64,000 bases of DNA from an uncultured Alphaproteobacteria bacterium. GTDB lineage: Bacteria; Pseudomonadota; Alphaproteobacteria; UBA2966. Every line of letters begins with the position of its first letter. Position 1 is the first letter of the stretch. The notes beneath the pieces were generated by a model. The model worked only from the letters and a program-made list of their open reading frames with translations, ran no database searches and was not told the origin of the DNA. The position numbers and the translations under genes are program-made. Where the stretch lies: assembly GCA_958295725.1 (NCBI GenBank), contig OY282368.1:1198501-1262500 (forward strand), given 5' to 3'. Positions 25,222-33,838 of the stretch are shown one piece after another.

Positions 25222-26019
25222 TCACATCGCGCCCCGGTGGATCGCCGCGACTCCGGCGGCCACGAGCAGGACGCCGACCGCGCGGCCGATGAGGTCTCCG
25301 CGGGGCGCGACCTTCTCGACGAACACGAAAGCGGCGATGGCCGCGACCCACAACACGTTCATCACGCCGGCGACGAACAGGAGCGCCATCAGGACCCAGC
25401 AGCACCCCACGCAGAACGAGCCGTGGCGCAGCCCCATGACGAGCGCGCCCGTCCGGCCCGGCCGCCAGGAGGTCACGAGGAAGGACATCGGGGTCCGGCA
25501 GTGGACGAGACAGGCATGTTTGAGCGGCGTCCACTGGTAGACGCCGGCGGCGATCAACAGAGCGCCCCCGAAGGTCGCGCCGGCGCCGGTCATCGCCGCC
25601 GAGACCAGCGCCGCGGCGTGCAGGACCCACTGCGCGAGGGCGGCGGCGGCGCTGAAGCCCGTCCAGACGACGAGGTATCCCAGCACGAACACGCCGACCG
25701 GAAAGAGGTCGCCGCGCCGCGCCTCCCGGCGCTTGCGATTCACGGTCGCGAACGTCATCGCCATGGGCGCCGCCGACGGCACCATCATGGCGACCATCAT
25801 GATCGACCACATGACGAACAGGAAGCCGAGATACCCCACGTCCCACGACGCCGGGTGGGGCATGGCCACGTCCATGCCCACGCGCGACATCCGGTCCGCC
25901 TCGACGATCAGATAGAGCCAGCCCAGCGCCGCGACGCCGGCCAGGCTCAGGCCGACGATGGCCCGGTCGCCGACCGCGATGCGGGAGAGCAGCCGCTGTC
26001 TCGTTCCCGTTCCTCGCAT
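25222..26019 (-). CDS. DUF2182 integral membrane protein
   Basis: 265 aa, about six to seven hydrophobic segments. Conserved MVAMMVPSAAPMAMTFATVNRKRR, YQWTPLKHACLVHCRTP and HGSFCVGCCWVLMALLFVAGVMN match DUF2182, whose Cys/His pairs suggest metal handling. DUF2182 genes normally sit next to DUF1326 genes. Here the DUF1326 gene (28484-29095) is 2.4 kb upstream, separated by a Septu-like module. An ~80-bp piece of this gene recurs at 28395-28473. Confidence 0.85.
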   Translation of the reverse strand: MRGTGTRQRLLSRIAVGDRAIVGLSLAGVAALGWLYLIVEADRMSRVGMDVAMPHPASWDVGYLGFLFVMWSIMMVAMMVPSAAPMAMTFATVNRKRREARRGDLFPVGVFVLGYLVVWTGFSAAAALAQWVLHAAALVSAAMTGAGATFGGALLIAAGVYQWTPLKHACLVHCRTPMSFLVTSWRPGRTGALVMGLRHGSFCVGCCWVLMALLFVAGVMNVLWVAAIAAFVFVEKVAPRGDLIGRAVGVLLVAAGVAAIHRGAM

Positions 26020-26156
26020 GGCTTTCCGCTGTCCGATGCGCCCCGATCAGGTCGCGGGCGGCGCGCAGGGCGGAGGCCAGCAGGTCGAGCGCCGCCAGAA
26101 CACCAAGTCACGCAACGCGCACCCGTCTCGCGTCTCTTCCCACCGGCGGCAGCGCG

Positions 26157-26960
26157 CTACCACTGCAAGGCTTCCGGAACCTCCGTGAACAGGTCCCGCA
26201 ACGCGCGGATGTCCTTCCACTGGCGCTGCATCTCGCGCCACACCGTCGGGTGGTCGCTGGTCCGGATCGCCTCGCTCATCGTCTCGAGCGAGGCCGCGTC
26301 CGCGCCGTCGTCCCGATCGCGCCGGTACTCCGCGAGGTGGGCGCGGAAATGGCCGTAGGCTTGGCCCCGCGCTTTCGACAGTGTGTCGCGGTTGAGTTTC
26401 AGGAGCTCGATCGTGTACCCGGCGCGCCTCTCGTCGGCTCCACGGAGGCCTTCACGGGGGAGGAACAGGAAGGTCTCCTTGATCTCGAGGGCGAGAAACC
26501 CCAGGGGATCCTCGCGGCGCGGGTCGATCAGGGCCGGCGTTCCCGCCGCCGGCTCGGAGACTGCGGCGCCGGGGCGGCGTGCGACGTTCACCAGGCCGCC
26601 GCCGCCGTCGAGAACCGAGAAATCGTTGCCCTTGGCGCGGTTGCATCCTCCGCAGGCGAGCAGATAGTTCTCCCAGACGAACGTCCGCTCGGGATAAAGG
26701 CTCTTGGGCCAAATGTGTTCGATTTCGTCACCGACGGAATCCTCGCAATAGCCGCAGCGCTGGACGCCCATGCACATGCCTTCGAGCGTGCAGCGGACGA
26801 CGCCGAACACCCGGTCCTTGCGATGGTTGTAGCGGCCGAAGAGTTGGCTGCCGGCCGCCACCCGGGCGGCGTAGTCGCCCGCCCCGTCGACCTCGGTTTG
26901 GTAGGCGCACAATCCCCGCGCCGTTTTCACATCCAGGCAGTGGCCGCACAGACGCAGCAT
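26157..26960 (-). CDS. HNH endonuclease, Septu PtuB-like
   Basis: 267 aa. Zinc-finger-like CxxC pairs at C69/C72 and C103/C106 bracket the HNH core: E81-H82 (DEIEHIWPKS), N98 and CNRAKGN. An extra N-terminal CGHC (5-8) is present. This matches PtuB-type HNH nucleases, which cut DNA in Septu defence when licensed by the partner ATPase. It starts 7 nt after the ATPase stop, in the same operon and usual A-to-B order. Nuclease activity and phage target are inferred from family. Confidence 0.85.
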   Translation of the reverse strand: MLRLCGHCLDVKTARGLCAYQTEVDGAGDYAARVAAGSQLFGRYNHRKDRVFGVVRCTLEGMCMGVQRCGYCEDSVGDEIEHIWPKSLYPERTFVWENYLLACGGCNRAKGNDFSVLDGGGGLVNVARRPGAAVSEPAAGTPALIDPRREDPLGFLALEIKETFLFLPREGLRGADERRAGYTIELLKLNRDTLSKARGQAYGHFRAHLAEYRRDRDDGADAASLETMSEAIRTSDHPTVWREMQRQWKDIRALRDLFTEVPEALQW

Positions 26961-26967
26961 CCGGCGT

Positions 26968-28272
26968 TCAACCGCCGGACGAGGCGGTGACGCCAGGATC
27001 GCTCGGCAGCGCCGCCCGCAACCGGTCGCGCTCGCGCCGTTCGTCGTCCGACAGCGGCGCCCGCAGGCGCTTGCGGTTGAGTCGGGCGAGCCGCGCGCGG
27101 TTCTCCTTCGATTGTTCGGACCGGGTGACGTCTTCGCCGAACAGTTCGGTGCCGTAGGCGTCGAGTATGTCGCCGCCGATCAGGCGGGCCAGTTCGGTTC
27201 CGACGACGCGCCGGGGATCCTCCTCGGAGCTGGGCGCGGGCAGCTGCCAGACACTGCCGCGCCGCGCCGCCCGGCAGATGATCGGGCTGTGGGTGGTGAC
27301 GAAGAATTGCGTTTCCGGGAAGTGGTCCACGAACCAGTCGCCGATGCGCTGCTGCCATCCCGGATGGAGATGGGCGTCGATCTCGTCGATCGCGACCACG
27401 CCGGGGAGCGCGACCGTCGCCTTGCCCTGGTCGATGCGCGACAGCACCGTTTCGGCGTCGGACGTGGCGAACAGGATGCGCAGGAGCTCGAAGATCAGGC
27501 TGAGGATCGACCGGTATCCGTCGCTCATGTCCTCGACGTCGACGCGCACGCCCCGTCCGTCGGCGACCGTCACCCGATCGGACGTCACCTCGTCGATCCG
27601 CGCGCCGTGCGGCAGCAGGACGGGGCCGGAGCCGTTTACGAAGGAGACCACGGCATTCTTTATCTTTTCAGCCTCGCCGTCTCCTTCGAGATTCTTGACC
27701 TGGAGATTGCGCAGCCAGCGAAGGCTCTCGCCGAGCGCGACGTCCTCGCCGAACGCCGAGAGATGCGCCGCTAGCCGCGGATGGGTCAGGTAAAGCCTGT
27801 CCATCTCCGGGTTCGAGCCCGAAAAGCGCCGGAACGCGCCGAACGAGGCGGAGAACCATCCGTTTCCCTGGCCCCAGACCGTCCTGTTGGTAGTGTTGTC
27901 CTTGTAGAATTCGATCGCCGCCCGGTTCCCGCCGGACGCAGCCTCGATTTCCACACTCGGTTCGATCGCCCGCCCGATAGCGGTCTTACCCTGGCCGGAC
28001 CAGCGGTCGTGGTCTTCGTGCGCGTGCAACTGGAGACGGATACTGCCTGCCGCGCTGCCGACGGCGAGCCAGCGGGACCAGTCCTGGCGCGTGGCGAGGG
28101 CGTTCGCTTCCCCCATGAGCGCCAGCGCGAGGGCGCGGACGACGGTGGATTTGCCGGAGCCGTTGTCCCCGAGAAGGACGTGCCAGCCGGCCGGGTTTTC
28201 GTCTTCGCGCAGGTCAAGATCGAATTCCCGTATCAACCGTACGTTCTCGATCTCAAGCCGCCGGACGTGCAT
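26968..28272 (-). CDS. AAA ATPase, Septu PtuA-like
   Basis: 434 aa. Walker A is GDNGSGKST (35-43). A signature-like MSDGYRSILSLIFELLRIL, Walker B VVAIDEIDAHLHPGWQQRIG (~290-305) and switch VTTHSPIICRAARRG follow, an SMC/OLD-like ATPase. The C-terminus is Arg/Glu-rich, with SKENRARLARLNRKR and ERRERDRLRAALP, as in PtuA. The ATG at 28272 was chosen over a GTG at 28311, because conserved MHVRRLEIENVRL begins there and GGGGA precedes it. With the next gene it forms a type-I-like Septu pair; no reverse transcriptase is near, so it is not a retron form. Confidence 0.87.
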   Translation of the reverse strand: MHVRRLEIENVRLIREFDLDLREDENPAGWHVLLGDNGSGKSTVVRALALALMGEANALATRQDWSRWLAVGSAAGSIRLQLHAHEDHDRWSGQGKTAIGRAIEPSVEIEAASGGNRAAIEFYKDNTTNRTVWGQGNGWFSASFGAFRRFSGSNPEMDRLYLTHPRLAAHLSAFGEDVALGESLRWLRNLQVKNLEGDGEAEKIKNAVVSFVNGSGPVLLPHGARIDEVTSDRVTVADGRGVRVDVEDMSDGYRSILSLIFELLRILFATSDAETVLSRIDQGKATVALPGVVAIDEIDAHLHPGWQQRIGDWFVDHFPETQFFVTTHSPIICRAARRGSVWQLPAPSSEEDPRRVVGTELARLIGGDILDAYGTELFGEDVTRSEQSKENRARLARLNRKRLRAPLSDDERRERDRLRAALPSDPGVTASSGG

Positions 28273-28394
28273 CGGGCTGTCCCCGTTCCCTGGACGATGA
28301 GAGCCCCGCACTAGAACGGCGCGGTCTTCGCCCTGTCAAGCATCCGCTTCGCCCGAAGCTCCTTGGGGCGCGCGACCCGCCACCCGGAAGCATC

Positions 28395-28473
28395 CCGACC
28401 GGAAAGGGGTCGTCGCGCCTCCCGGCGCTTGCGGTTCACGGTCGCGAACGTCATCGCCATGGGCGCCGCCGGC
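28395..28473 (-). pseudogene. Fragment of a DUF2182 gene
   Basis: On the minus strand this encodes APMAMTFATVNRKRREARR, nearly identical at DNA level to 25694-25776 inside the full DUF2182 gene. It begins about 10 bp beyond the DUF1326 stop, where an intact DUF2182 gene would be expected, but lacks the first ~80 and all later codons. It marks the junction of the Septu-like insertion. Confidence 0.8.
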
Positions 28474-28483
28474 GCCGCCGCTC

Positions 28484-29095
28484 TCAGTTCCGGCTCTCGT
28501 GCGTGTGGGTGTAGCGGCCCCAGAAGACGTTGCCGCCCGAGTTGTCCCATTCGAGCCCGAAGTTGTCGAAGCGGCAGACGTTGGACCGGCCGCACTTGAG
28601 CTTGCCGCCGAGCGCGATGCGCTGGCGCGTGTGCTCCAGTTCCGGCACGCGCCCGCCGAACCCGTCGATCGGCGCGTAGTCCACTTCGAGGATCCCCGGG
28701 ACCGACGCCTTCCGCGTCTCCGTGCTGAATTCGATGGGCGCCGCGTCGATGCCGAGCCATTCCGCGGTGAGGGCGTCGATGCCCTCGAAGACGCCGCCGG
28801 CCTCGCCGCCGAAGATCGCCTTCATCGCCGCCTGCTGGTCCGCGTCCCCGCGTTCGTCGACGAGAACGCCGGTGCGGTAACCACCCGCCCGCATGTTGCC
28901 GGGCACCTCCGCGACGAGGATGGCGTTCAGGCCGTCGAGCGGCGTCGCGCCGAAATTCCCGCGGACGACGCGGAAGGCCATCATCAGGTGACAGCCGCCG
29001 TAGCCCGTCGACGGCGCGCCGGTGAACGGGCAGGGGCAATTCGGCGGACAGTTACAGGTCTCGATGTAGTCGAAATTCAGCTCCCAGGGGGTCAC
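28484..29095 (-). CDS. DUF1326 domain-containing protein
   Basis: 203 aa. It starts at a GTG with GAGGAG 8 nt upstream: (M)TPWELNFDYIETCNCPPNC. The CNCPPNCPC cluster near the start, CHLMMAFRV and the C-terminal LKCGRSNVCRFDNFGLEW are family hallmarks, and the cysteines suggest metal binding. Function is unknown. Family members usually precede DUF2182 membrane proteins, which fits the interrupted pair seen here. Confidence 0.85.
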   Translation of the reverse strand: MTPWELNFDYIETCNCPPNCPCPFTGAPSTGYGGCHLMMAFRVVRGNFGATPLDGLNAILVAEVPGNMRAGGYRTGVLVDERGDADQQAAMKAIFGGEAGGVFEGIDALTAEWLGIDAAPIEFSTETRKASVPGILEVDYAPIDGFGGRVPELEHTRQRIALGGKLKCGRSNVCRFDNFGLEWDNSGGNVFWGRYTHTHESRN

Positions 29096-29254
29096 GGCGT
29101 CGCTCCTCGATGTTCGATCCGCCACGATGTTCGCACACCGGCCACCGGCCCGTACACATCGTTCGTCCGGCCACATCGCCCACGGTGGTTCCGGTCGGAC
29201 CGGAACCGCGCTACAATGATATACAAGTATGCCGGAATCGCGGGCGGAGAGGTG

Positions 29255-30211
29255 ATGTCGATCGTCGAGAATGCGCAAAGTTCGATGCTGCCCCGGAAAG
29301 AGGTCAAGCCGTACCTGAAACGCAAGGACTGGCCGGGCCTCGTCTATCTCGCCGTTCATTTCTCCATGATCGGCGGCACGGGCTGTCTGGTGTACCTGGC
29401 GATGGGCACGGGCTGGGTCGTTCCGGCGGTCGTGCTGCACGGGCTCATCCTGTCGACCCTGTTCCATCCGCTGCACGAGTGCGCTCACGGCACGGCGTTC
29501 AAGACCCGCTGGCTGAACGAAACCGTCATGCAGGTTCTCGGCTTCGTCTATATCTGGCCGGGCCTGCTTTTCCGCTACGACCACGCGCCGCATCACAGCC
29601 ATACCCAGATCCAGGGCAAGGATACGGAGATGGCGATCCCGACCCCGCGCAACCTGGGCGACTATCTCGTCTACGTTTCCGGGCTCACGCACCATTGGCG
29701 CAACCTCGGCTGGCTGTTCCGCCACTCGATGGGCCGGATACTGCCGGAGGACGGAGCCAACGTGCCCCCGAGCGAGCTGCCCAAGATCTTCCTGGAAGCC
29801 CGTGTCATGCTGGCGGGGTATACGCTGATACTCCTGGCCGGGGTCGCGTCCGGCTATTGGTGGGCGCCGATCGTCTACTATTTCCTGCCGAGATTCCTGG
29901 GCGAGCCGCTCGTGCGCTTCTTCCGGGTGGCCGAGCACGTCGGGATGGACGAATCCCTCGACATGACGCGCAACACGCGAACGACCCTCACCAACCCGCT
30001 CGTTCAGTTCCTCACCTGGAACATGGGGTTCCACGGCGAGCATCACGTCTATCCGTCGGCGCCCTTCCATCGGCTTCCCGCCCTCCATCGGAAGATCGGG
30101 CGCAACGTCCACGTGGCGAAGGGCGGGTATCTGTGGGTACACTGGGACATCATCCGGAACCGTCTCGACGGCTTCTCCCTGGCGACGGCGAGAAAGCTCA
30201 AGGCTCTTTAG
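29255..30211 (+). CDS. Fatty-acid-desaturase-family membrane enzyme
   Basis: 318 aa. Three histidine boxes for a di-iron site: HECAH (74-78), HAPHHSH (110-116) and HGEHH (~259-263). They are separated by hydrophobic segments such as LVYLAVHFSMIGGTGCLVYL. This matches membrane desaturases/hydroxylases acting on acyl chains or carotenoids. GGAGAGG is close to the ATG at 29255; an ATG 13 codons upstream lacks one. Likely O2-dependent and in the inner membrane. Divergent from the DUF1326 gene. Confidence 0.85.
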   Translation: MSIVENAQSSMLPRKEVKPYLKRKDWPGLVYLAVHFSMIGGTGCLVYLAMGTGWVVPAVVLHGLILSTLFHPLHECAHGTAFKTRWLNETVMQVLGFVYIWPGLLFRYDHAPHHSHTQIQGKDTEMAIPTPRNLGDYLVYVSGLTHHWRNLGWLFRHSMGRILPEDGANVPPSELPKIFLEARVMLAGYTLILLAGVASGYWWAPIVYYFLPRFLGEPLVRFFRVAEHVGMDESLDMTRNTRTTLTNPLVQFLTWNMGFHGEHHVYPSAPFHRLPALHRKIGRNVHVAKGGYLWVHWDIIRNRLDGFSLATARKLKAL

Positions 30212-30247
30212 GATGCGGAACACACGAGACATCAACGAGCGAGCGAT

Positions 30248-30514
30248 ATGGACCTACTAGGCGCCGCCATCAGCTTCGCGATCAGCGCCTTCGTTGGCGT
30301 CCTCGTCGGCATGTTCGTCGGCGCCCTCGTCGGCGCGCTCATCGGCGTCCCCATCGGCGCGCTCATCGGCGTCGTCCCCTTCGGCGCCTTCGTCGGCGTC
30401 CCCATCGGCGCCTTCGTCGGCATCTACGCCGGCATCAAGACCTACAAGAAAACGATGACGAGAATCACCCGGACGGCGGCGGCCACCGCCGTTGAGAGGG
30501 GACATGACGAATGA
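30248..30514 (+). CDS. Small glycine-zipper membrane protein
   Basis: 88 aa. Residues ~14-65 are a tetrapeptide periodicity with Gly in nearly every fourth position (FVGV-LVGM-FVGA-LVGA-LIGV-PIGA). This makes long GxxxG zippers able to pack membrane helices. The tail TYKKTMTRITRTAAA is basic. The DNA shows matching ~12-bp degenerate repeats. The ribosome site is weak and no family is recognised; a real small membrane protein is likely but not certain. Confidence 0.5.
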   Translation: MDLLGAAISFAISAFVGVLVGMFVGALVGALIGVPIGALIGVVPFGAFVGVPIGAFVGIYAGIKTYKKTMTRITRTAAATAVERGHDE

Positions 30515-30612
30515 ATCCACCATCCTTCGCGCAGGGAGTAAGGAAGGAGTGGTTCGACCTGTCCATCGAGTACGTAATTTCCATTACTTGACAACGTGAG
30601 ATATCTCCCGAA

Positions 30613-31485
30613 ATGACCGACTTCGAGTGGAATCATCGATACGCGGACCTCCCGGGTCTGCGCGTGCATTACGTCCGGCACGGACAGGGAATGCCGCTCG
30701 TCCTGCAGCACGGATGGCCCGAGTTCTGGTACACGTGGCACAAGAACGTTCCCGCGTTGGCCGAGCATTTCGACGTCATCGCGCCCGACCTGCGGGGCTT
30801 CGGCGACACCGGCAAGCCCGAAGGAGTCCCCGAGATCCGGGACTACGTGGACGATCTCTCGAATCTGGTCGATCACCTCGGTCTCGACGGCTTCGGAATC
30901 GTCACCCACGACGTGGGGGCGTGGATCGCCCAGCCTTACGCCCTCCAAAACGCGGAACGACTGAAAGGGCTGTTCTTTCTGAACTGTCCGTATCCCGGCG
31001 TGGGCAACCGCTGGAACGAGCCCGGACACCAGATAAACACGTGGTACCAGCAGTTCCACCAGATGCCGTTCTCGGCGGAACTCCTCACGCGGGACCGGGA
31101 GAACGCCAGGATCTACTTCAGGCACATGCTGGACTACTGGACCTACGCGGACGGCGTCTTCGACGAGGATCTGGAGGCCTGGATCGACAACTTCATGAAA
31201 CCCGGCAACATGCAGGGCGGCTTCAACTGGTATATCGCCGTCAACGACTTCCGCCTGAAGATCATGCGGGAAGGGCCGCTCGACGTACCGAGGATCGGCG
31301 TGCCGACGCGGGTCTTCTGGGGCGAAGCCGACCCCGTGCTCAAGGCGGAATGGAGAGACAATCTCGGAAACTATTTCAGCGACTTGCGCAAGGTCGACGT
31401 CGTGAGCGAGGCCGGGCACTTCGTCCATTACGAACAGCCTGAACGGACGAACGAAGAAATCATAAGATTTTTCAAAAGCCTGTAG
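30613..31485 (+). CDS. Alpha/beta hydrolase, epoxide-hydrolase/haloacid-dehalogenase-like
   Basis: 290 aa. Oxyanion-hole HGWPEFWYTWHK, nucleophile Asp in VTHDVGAWIAQPYA (Asp rather than Ser, as in epoxide hydrolases and fluoroacetate/haloalkane dehalogenases), cap domain ~130-220, acid region FWGEADPVL and catalytic His in EAGHFVHYEQPE. It would open epoxides or remove halides. Cytoplasmic. Followed after 22 nt by a second hydrolase. Confidence 0.87.
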   Translation: MTDFEWNHRYADLPGLRVHYVRHGQGMPLVLQHGWPEFWYTWHKNVPALAEHFDVIAPDLRGFGDTGKPEGVPEIRDYVDDLSNLVDHLGLDGFGIVTHDVGAWIAQPYALQNAERLKGLFFLNCPYPGVGNRWNEPGHQINTWYQQFHQMPFSAELLTRDRENARIYFRHMLDYWTYADGVFDEDLEAWIDNFMKPGNMQGGFNWYIAVNDFRLKIMREGPLDVPRIGVPTRVFWGEADPVLKAEWRDNLGNYFSDLRKVDVVSEAGHFVHYEQPERTNEEIIRFFKSL

Positions 31486-31507
31486 ACTGTCTTCGAGAGA
31501 CGACACG

Positions 31508-32332
31508 ATGTCGGACATCCGCGTCAAACGAGGTTTCGTGGACACGGCGGACGGCCAGATCTTCTACCGGGAAGCGGGCGGTGGGCCGCCCATCGTGCTG
31601 ATCCATCAGATTTTGCGCACGTCCCTGGACTACAAGTTCGCAATGCCGGTCCTGGCCCGGTCCCACCGGGTCGTGGCGTTCGACTCCGTGGGATGCGGCG
31701 ATTCGGACCACTCCGCCGATCCCTATTCGATCGAGGACCACGGCGCCGCGATCGGCCGGGCGATGGAGGCGCTCGGCCTCCAGGGAGCGACGGTCTGTGG
31801 GCACCATTCGGGCGCGAACATCGCCATGGAAGTGGGGCTTCAGAGGCCGGATATGGTCGCCCGCAACGTGTTCTCCGGGCTGGCCTACATCGGCGACCCA
31901 TCGATGCTGCCCGAGCTCCGCGCCAAGGCCTCCAGGCTCGGAGATCCGGAAACCAGGCCGGACGGCTCGCATCTCCTGGAAATCTGGAAGGAAGGAACCC
32001 GGACGAATTGGGGCAGGCCGCGCTTTCCCGAGGACCGCCTCGACCTCATGACGGATTTCTTTCTCGAGCAGGTCAAGACCGGTCCCCGCCGGTTCGAGCA
32101 GTACGTCGCGACGTTCGCCTACGACGCGACCAGGAAGCTGCCGCGAGTGAGCGTGCCCATTCTCTTCATCCGCTCGACCGACGACGTCTTCATGTGCGAC
32201 GCGGTGGACGACTGGATGCGGGATCAGCCAGGCGCGTCGCTGGTCGAGATCGAGGTGGAAGGCGGCGGGGAACTGCCCAAGCTCTACCCCGAACCGTGGG
32301 CCAGGGCCGTTCTCGATTTCGTGAGCGGGTAG
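31508..32332 (+). CDS. Alpha/beta hydrolase with altered catalytic His position
   Basis: 274 aa. Nucleophile elbow CGHHSGANIAM (Ser) and acidic RSTDDVF are present. At the position where relatives have a GxGHxP histidine, this protein reads GGGELPKLYPE, with Glu in place of His. The usual HGxP oxyanion segment reads HQILRTS. It may be inactive, or use a different general base. It lies right behind the epoxide-hydrolase-like gene and is probably cotranscribed. Confidence 0.8.
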   Translation: MSDIRVKRGFVDTADGQIFYREAGGGPPIVLIHQILRTSLDYKFAMPVLARSHRVVAFDSVGCGDSDHSADPYSIEDHGAAIGRAMEALGLQGATVCGHHSGANIAMEVGLQRPDMVARNVFSGLAYIGDPSMLPELRAKASRLGDPETRPDGSHLLEIWKEGTRTNWGRPRFPEDRLDLMTDFFLEQVKTGPRRFEQYVATFAYDATRKLPRVSVPILFIRSTDDVFMCDAVDDWMRDQPGASLVEIEVEGGGELPKLYPEPWARAVLDFVSG

Positions 32333-32366
32333 CGACGGGCGCGGGACCACGCGCCACGAGCCGCGG

Positions 32367-32870
32367 TCAGCGTTCGATCCAGAGACGCGCGGGGGTCGGC
32401 CTCCACTTCCGGGCGCGGTTTCTCGCCTCGGCGATCCATTCGGGATTCATGAGGCGCGCCACGTCGTCGCGGAGGGAAACCGCTTGCTGGCGCAGTCCCG
32501 GAACGCCGCTGTCGGCGGCGAGGCTGAGCCACATGTAGGCTCGCGTCAGGTCTTGGACGACGCCGACGCCGCGGATATGAAGCGAGCCGTAGGCGAGTTG
32601 CGCGCCCGGGTGGCCCTGGGTCGCGGCCTTGTGAAACCAGATGGCCGCGAACGCGTCGTTCCGGGGCACGCCCCTGCCGTGGAAGTACATGGCGCCCAGC
32701 ATGAACTCGGCCCGGGGGTCGCCGCGCTCGCTCAAGGGCCCGAATTCCCCGAGGGCGATGTCGTAACGGCCGGACTCGTAGGCGAGAATCGCCGCGTCGT
32801 AGTCGGCGAGCGCGGCGGCGGACGGCGCGCACAGGAACAGCACGGCAAGGGTCGTCCGCATGAACCGCAT
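32367..32870 (-). CDS. Secreted Sel1-repeat (TPR-like) protein
   Basis: 167 aa. The ATG at 32870 gives a signal peptide (MRFMRTTLAVLFLCAPSAAA, cleavage near ALA). Then come Sel1-like repeats: AEFMLGAMYFHGRGVPRNDAFAAIWFHKAATQG and AQLAYGSLHIRGVGVVQDLTRAYMWLSLAADSG. It is likely a periplasmic protein-interaction factor. A longer frame upstream has no signal and is rejected. Confidence 0.82.
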   Translation of the reverse strand: MRFMRTTLAVLFLCAPSAAALADYDAAILAYESGRYDIALGEFGPLSERGDPRAEFMLGAMYFHGRGVPRNDAFAAIWFHKAATQGHPGAQLAYGSLHIRGVGVVQDLTRAYMWLSLAADSGVPGLRQQAVSLRDDVARLMNPEWIAEARNRARKWRPTPARLWIER

Positions 32871-33039
32871 GGTCGGCGCTCCCGTGTTTCCCCACGAGGA
32901 TACCGCGACGCCGCCCGGTTCGCCAGACCGGGAGGACTCCCGTGTGTTCTCTTCCTCCCGAGAGGGGGAGGAGTGGCGCCATGCTGGACATCGCGCCGGC
33001 CAGGGGCCATATGTGATCCGCGCACAGGCGGGCGAAAAG

Positions 33040-33774
33040 ATGGACGACCGACGGCAAGCGAAAGAAGAAGACGGGGAAGGGCGACCGTCGCCGCACATCA
33101 TCGTGCCGGTGGAGGTGGGCTTCCTGCACCGTCTTCGCACCTACTTCCTCACCGGGATCGTCGTTACCGCGCCCCTCGGCATCACGATCTTCATCGCCTG
33201 GAAGTTCATCGGACTCGTGGACGGCTGGGTCACGCCCCTGATCCCGGCGCGGTACAACCCGGGCACCTATCTGCCCTTCGACGTTCCGGGCCTGGGACTG
33301 GTCGTCGCCATCATCGCCTTGACTCTCGTCGGCGCCCTGACGGCGAGCTTCGCCGGACGCATCCTGGTCAGGTTCGGCGAACGGCTGGTGGCCAGAATGC
33401 CCGTCATCCGCGCGGTCTACGGGGCGCTGAAGCAGATCTTCGAGACGGTGCTGGCCCAATCCTCCAAATCCTTTCGGGAGGTGGTGCTGGTGGAATACCC
33501 GCGACGGGGAATCTGGGCGATCGCGTTCGTCACCAGCCACACCGAGGGGGAGATCCAGAACCTGACCGAGGACGACCTCGTCAACATCTTCCTGCCGACG
33601 ACGCCCAATCCGACCTCGGGCTTCCTGCTGTTCGTTCCGCGCCGGGCCCTGGTCACGCTCGACATGACGGTCGAGGAAGGCATCAAGCTCGTGATCTCCG
33701 GCGGCATCGTCACGCCGCCCGACACGCGCCCGCGCGACGGCCCGCCGATTCCGTCCCGCGAGGCCGAGGCATAG
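33040..33774 (+). CDS. DUF502 family membrane protein
   Basis: 244 aa. Two hydrophobic segments (YFLTGIVVTAPLGITIFIAW; a second around GLVVAIIALTLVGALTA), then a soluble domain with YGALKQIFETVLAQSSKSFREVVLVEYPRRG, the DUF502 core. The function of the family is not established. The start could instead be a GTG at 33013, which has AGGGG upstream and adds nine residues. Convergent with recG. Confidence 0.82.
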   Translation: MDDRRQAKEEDGEGRPSPHIIVPVEVGFLHRLRTYFLTGIVVTAPLGITIFIAWKFIGLVDGWVTPLIPARYNPGTYLPFDVPGLGLVVAIIALTLVGALTASFAGRILVRFGERLVARMPVIRAVYGALKQIFETVLAQSSKSFREVVLVEYPRRGIWAIAFVTSHTEGEIQNLTEDDLVNIFLPTTPNPTSGFLLFVPRRALVTLDMTVEEGIKLVISGGIVTPPDTRPRDGPPIPSREAEA

Positions 33775-33838
33775 CGCGCGTCTGCCTCTGGAACTGACGC
33801 CCGGTCCGGCGTATGAGGACGCGACGCGGTCCGCCTCC

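Noticed and set aside
26157-28272. Retron-associated version of the ATPase-HNH pair
   Set aside because: No reverse transcriptase gene or msr/msd-like structured RNA is seen next to the pair.
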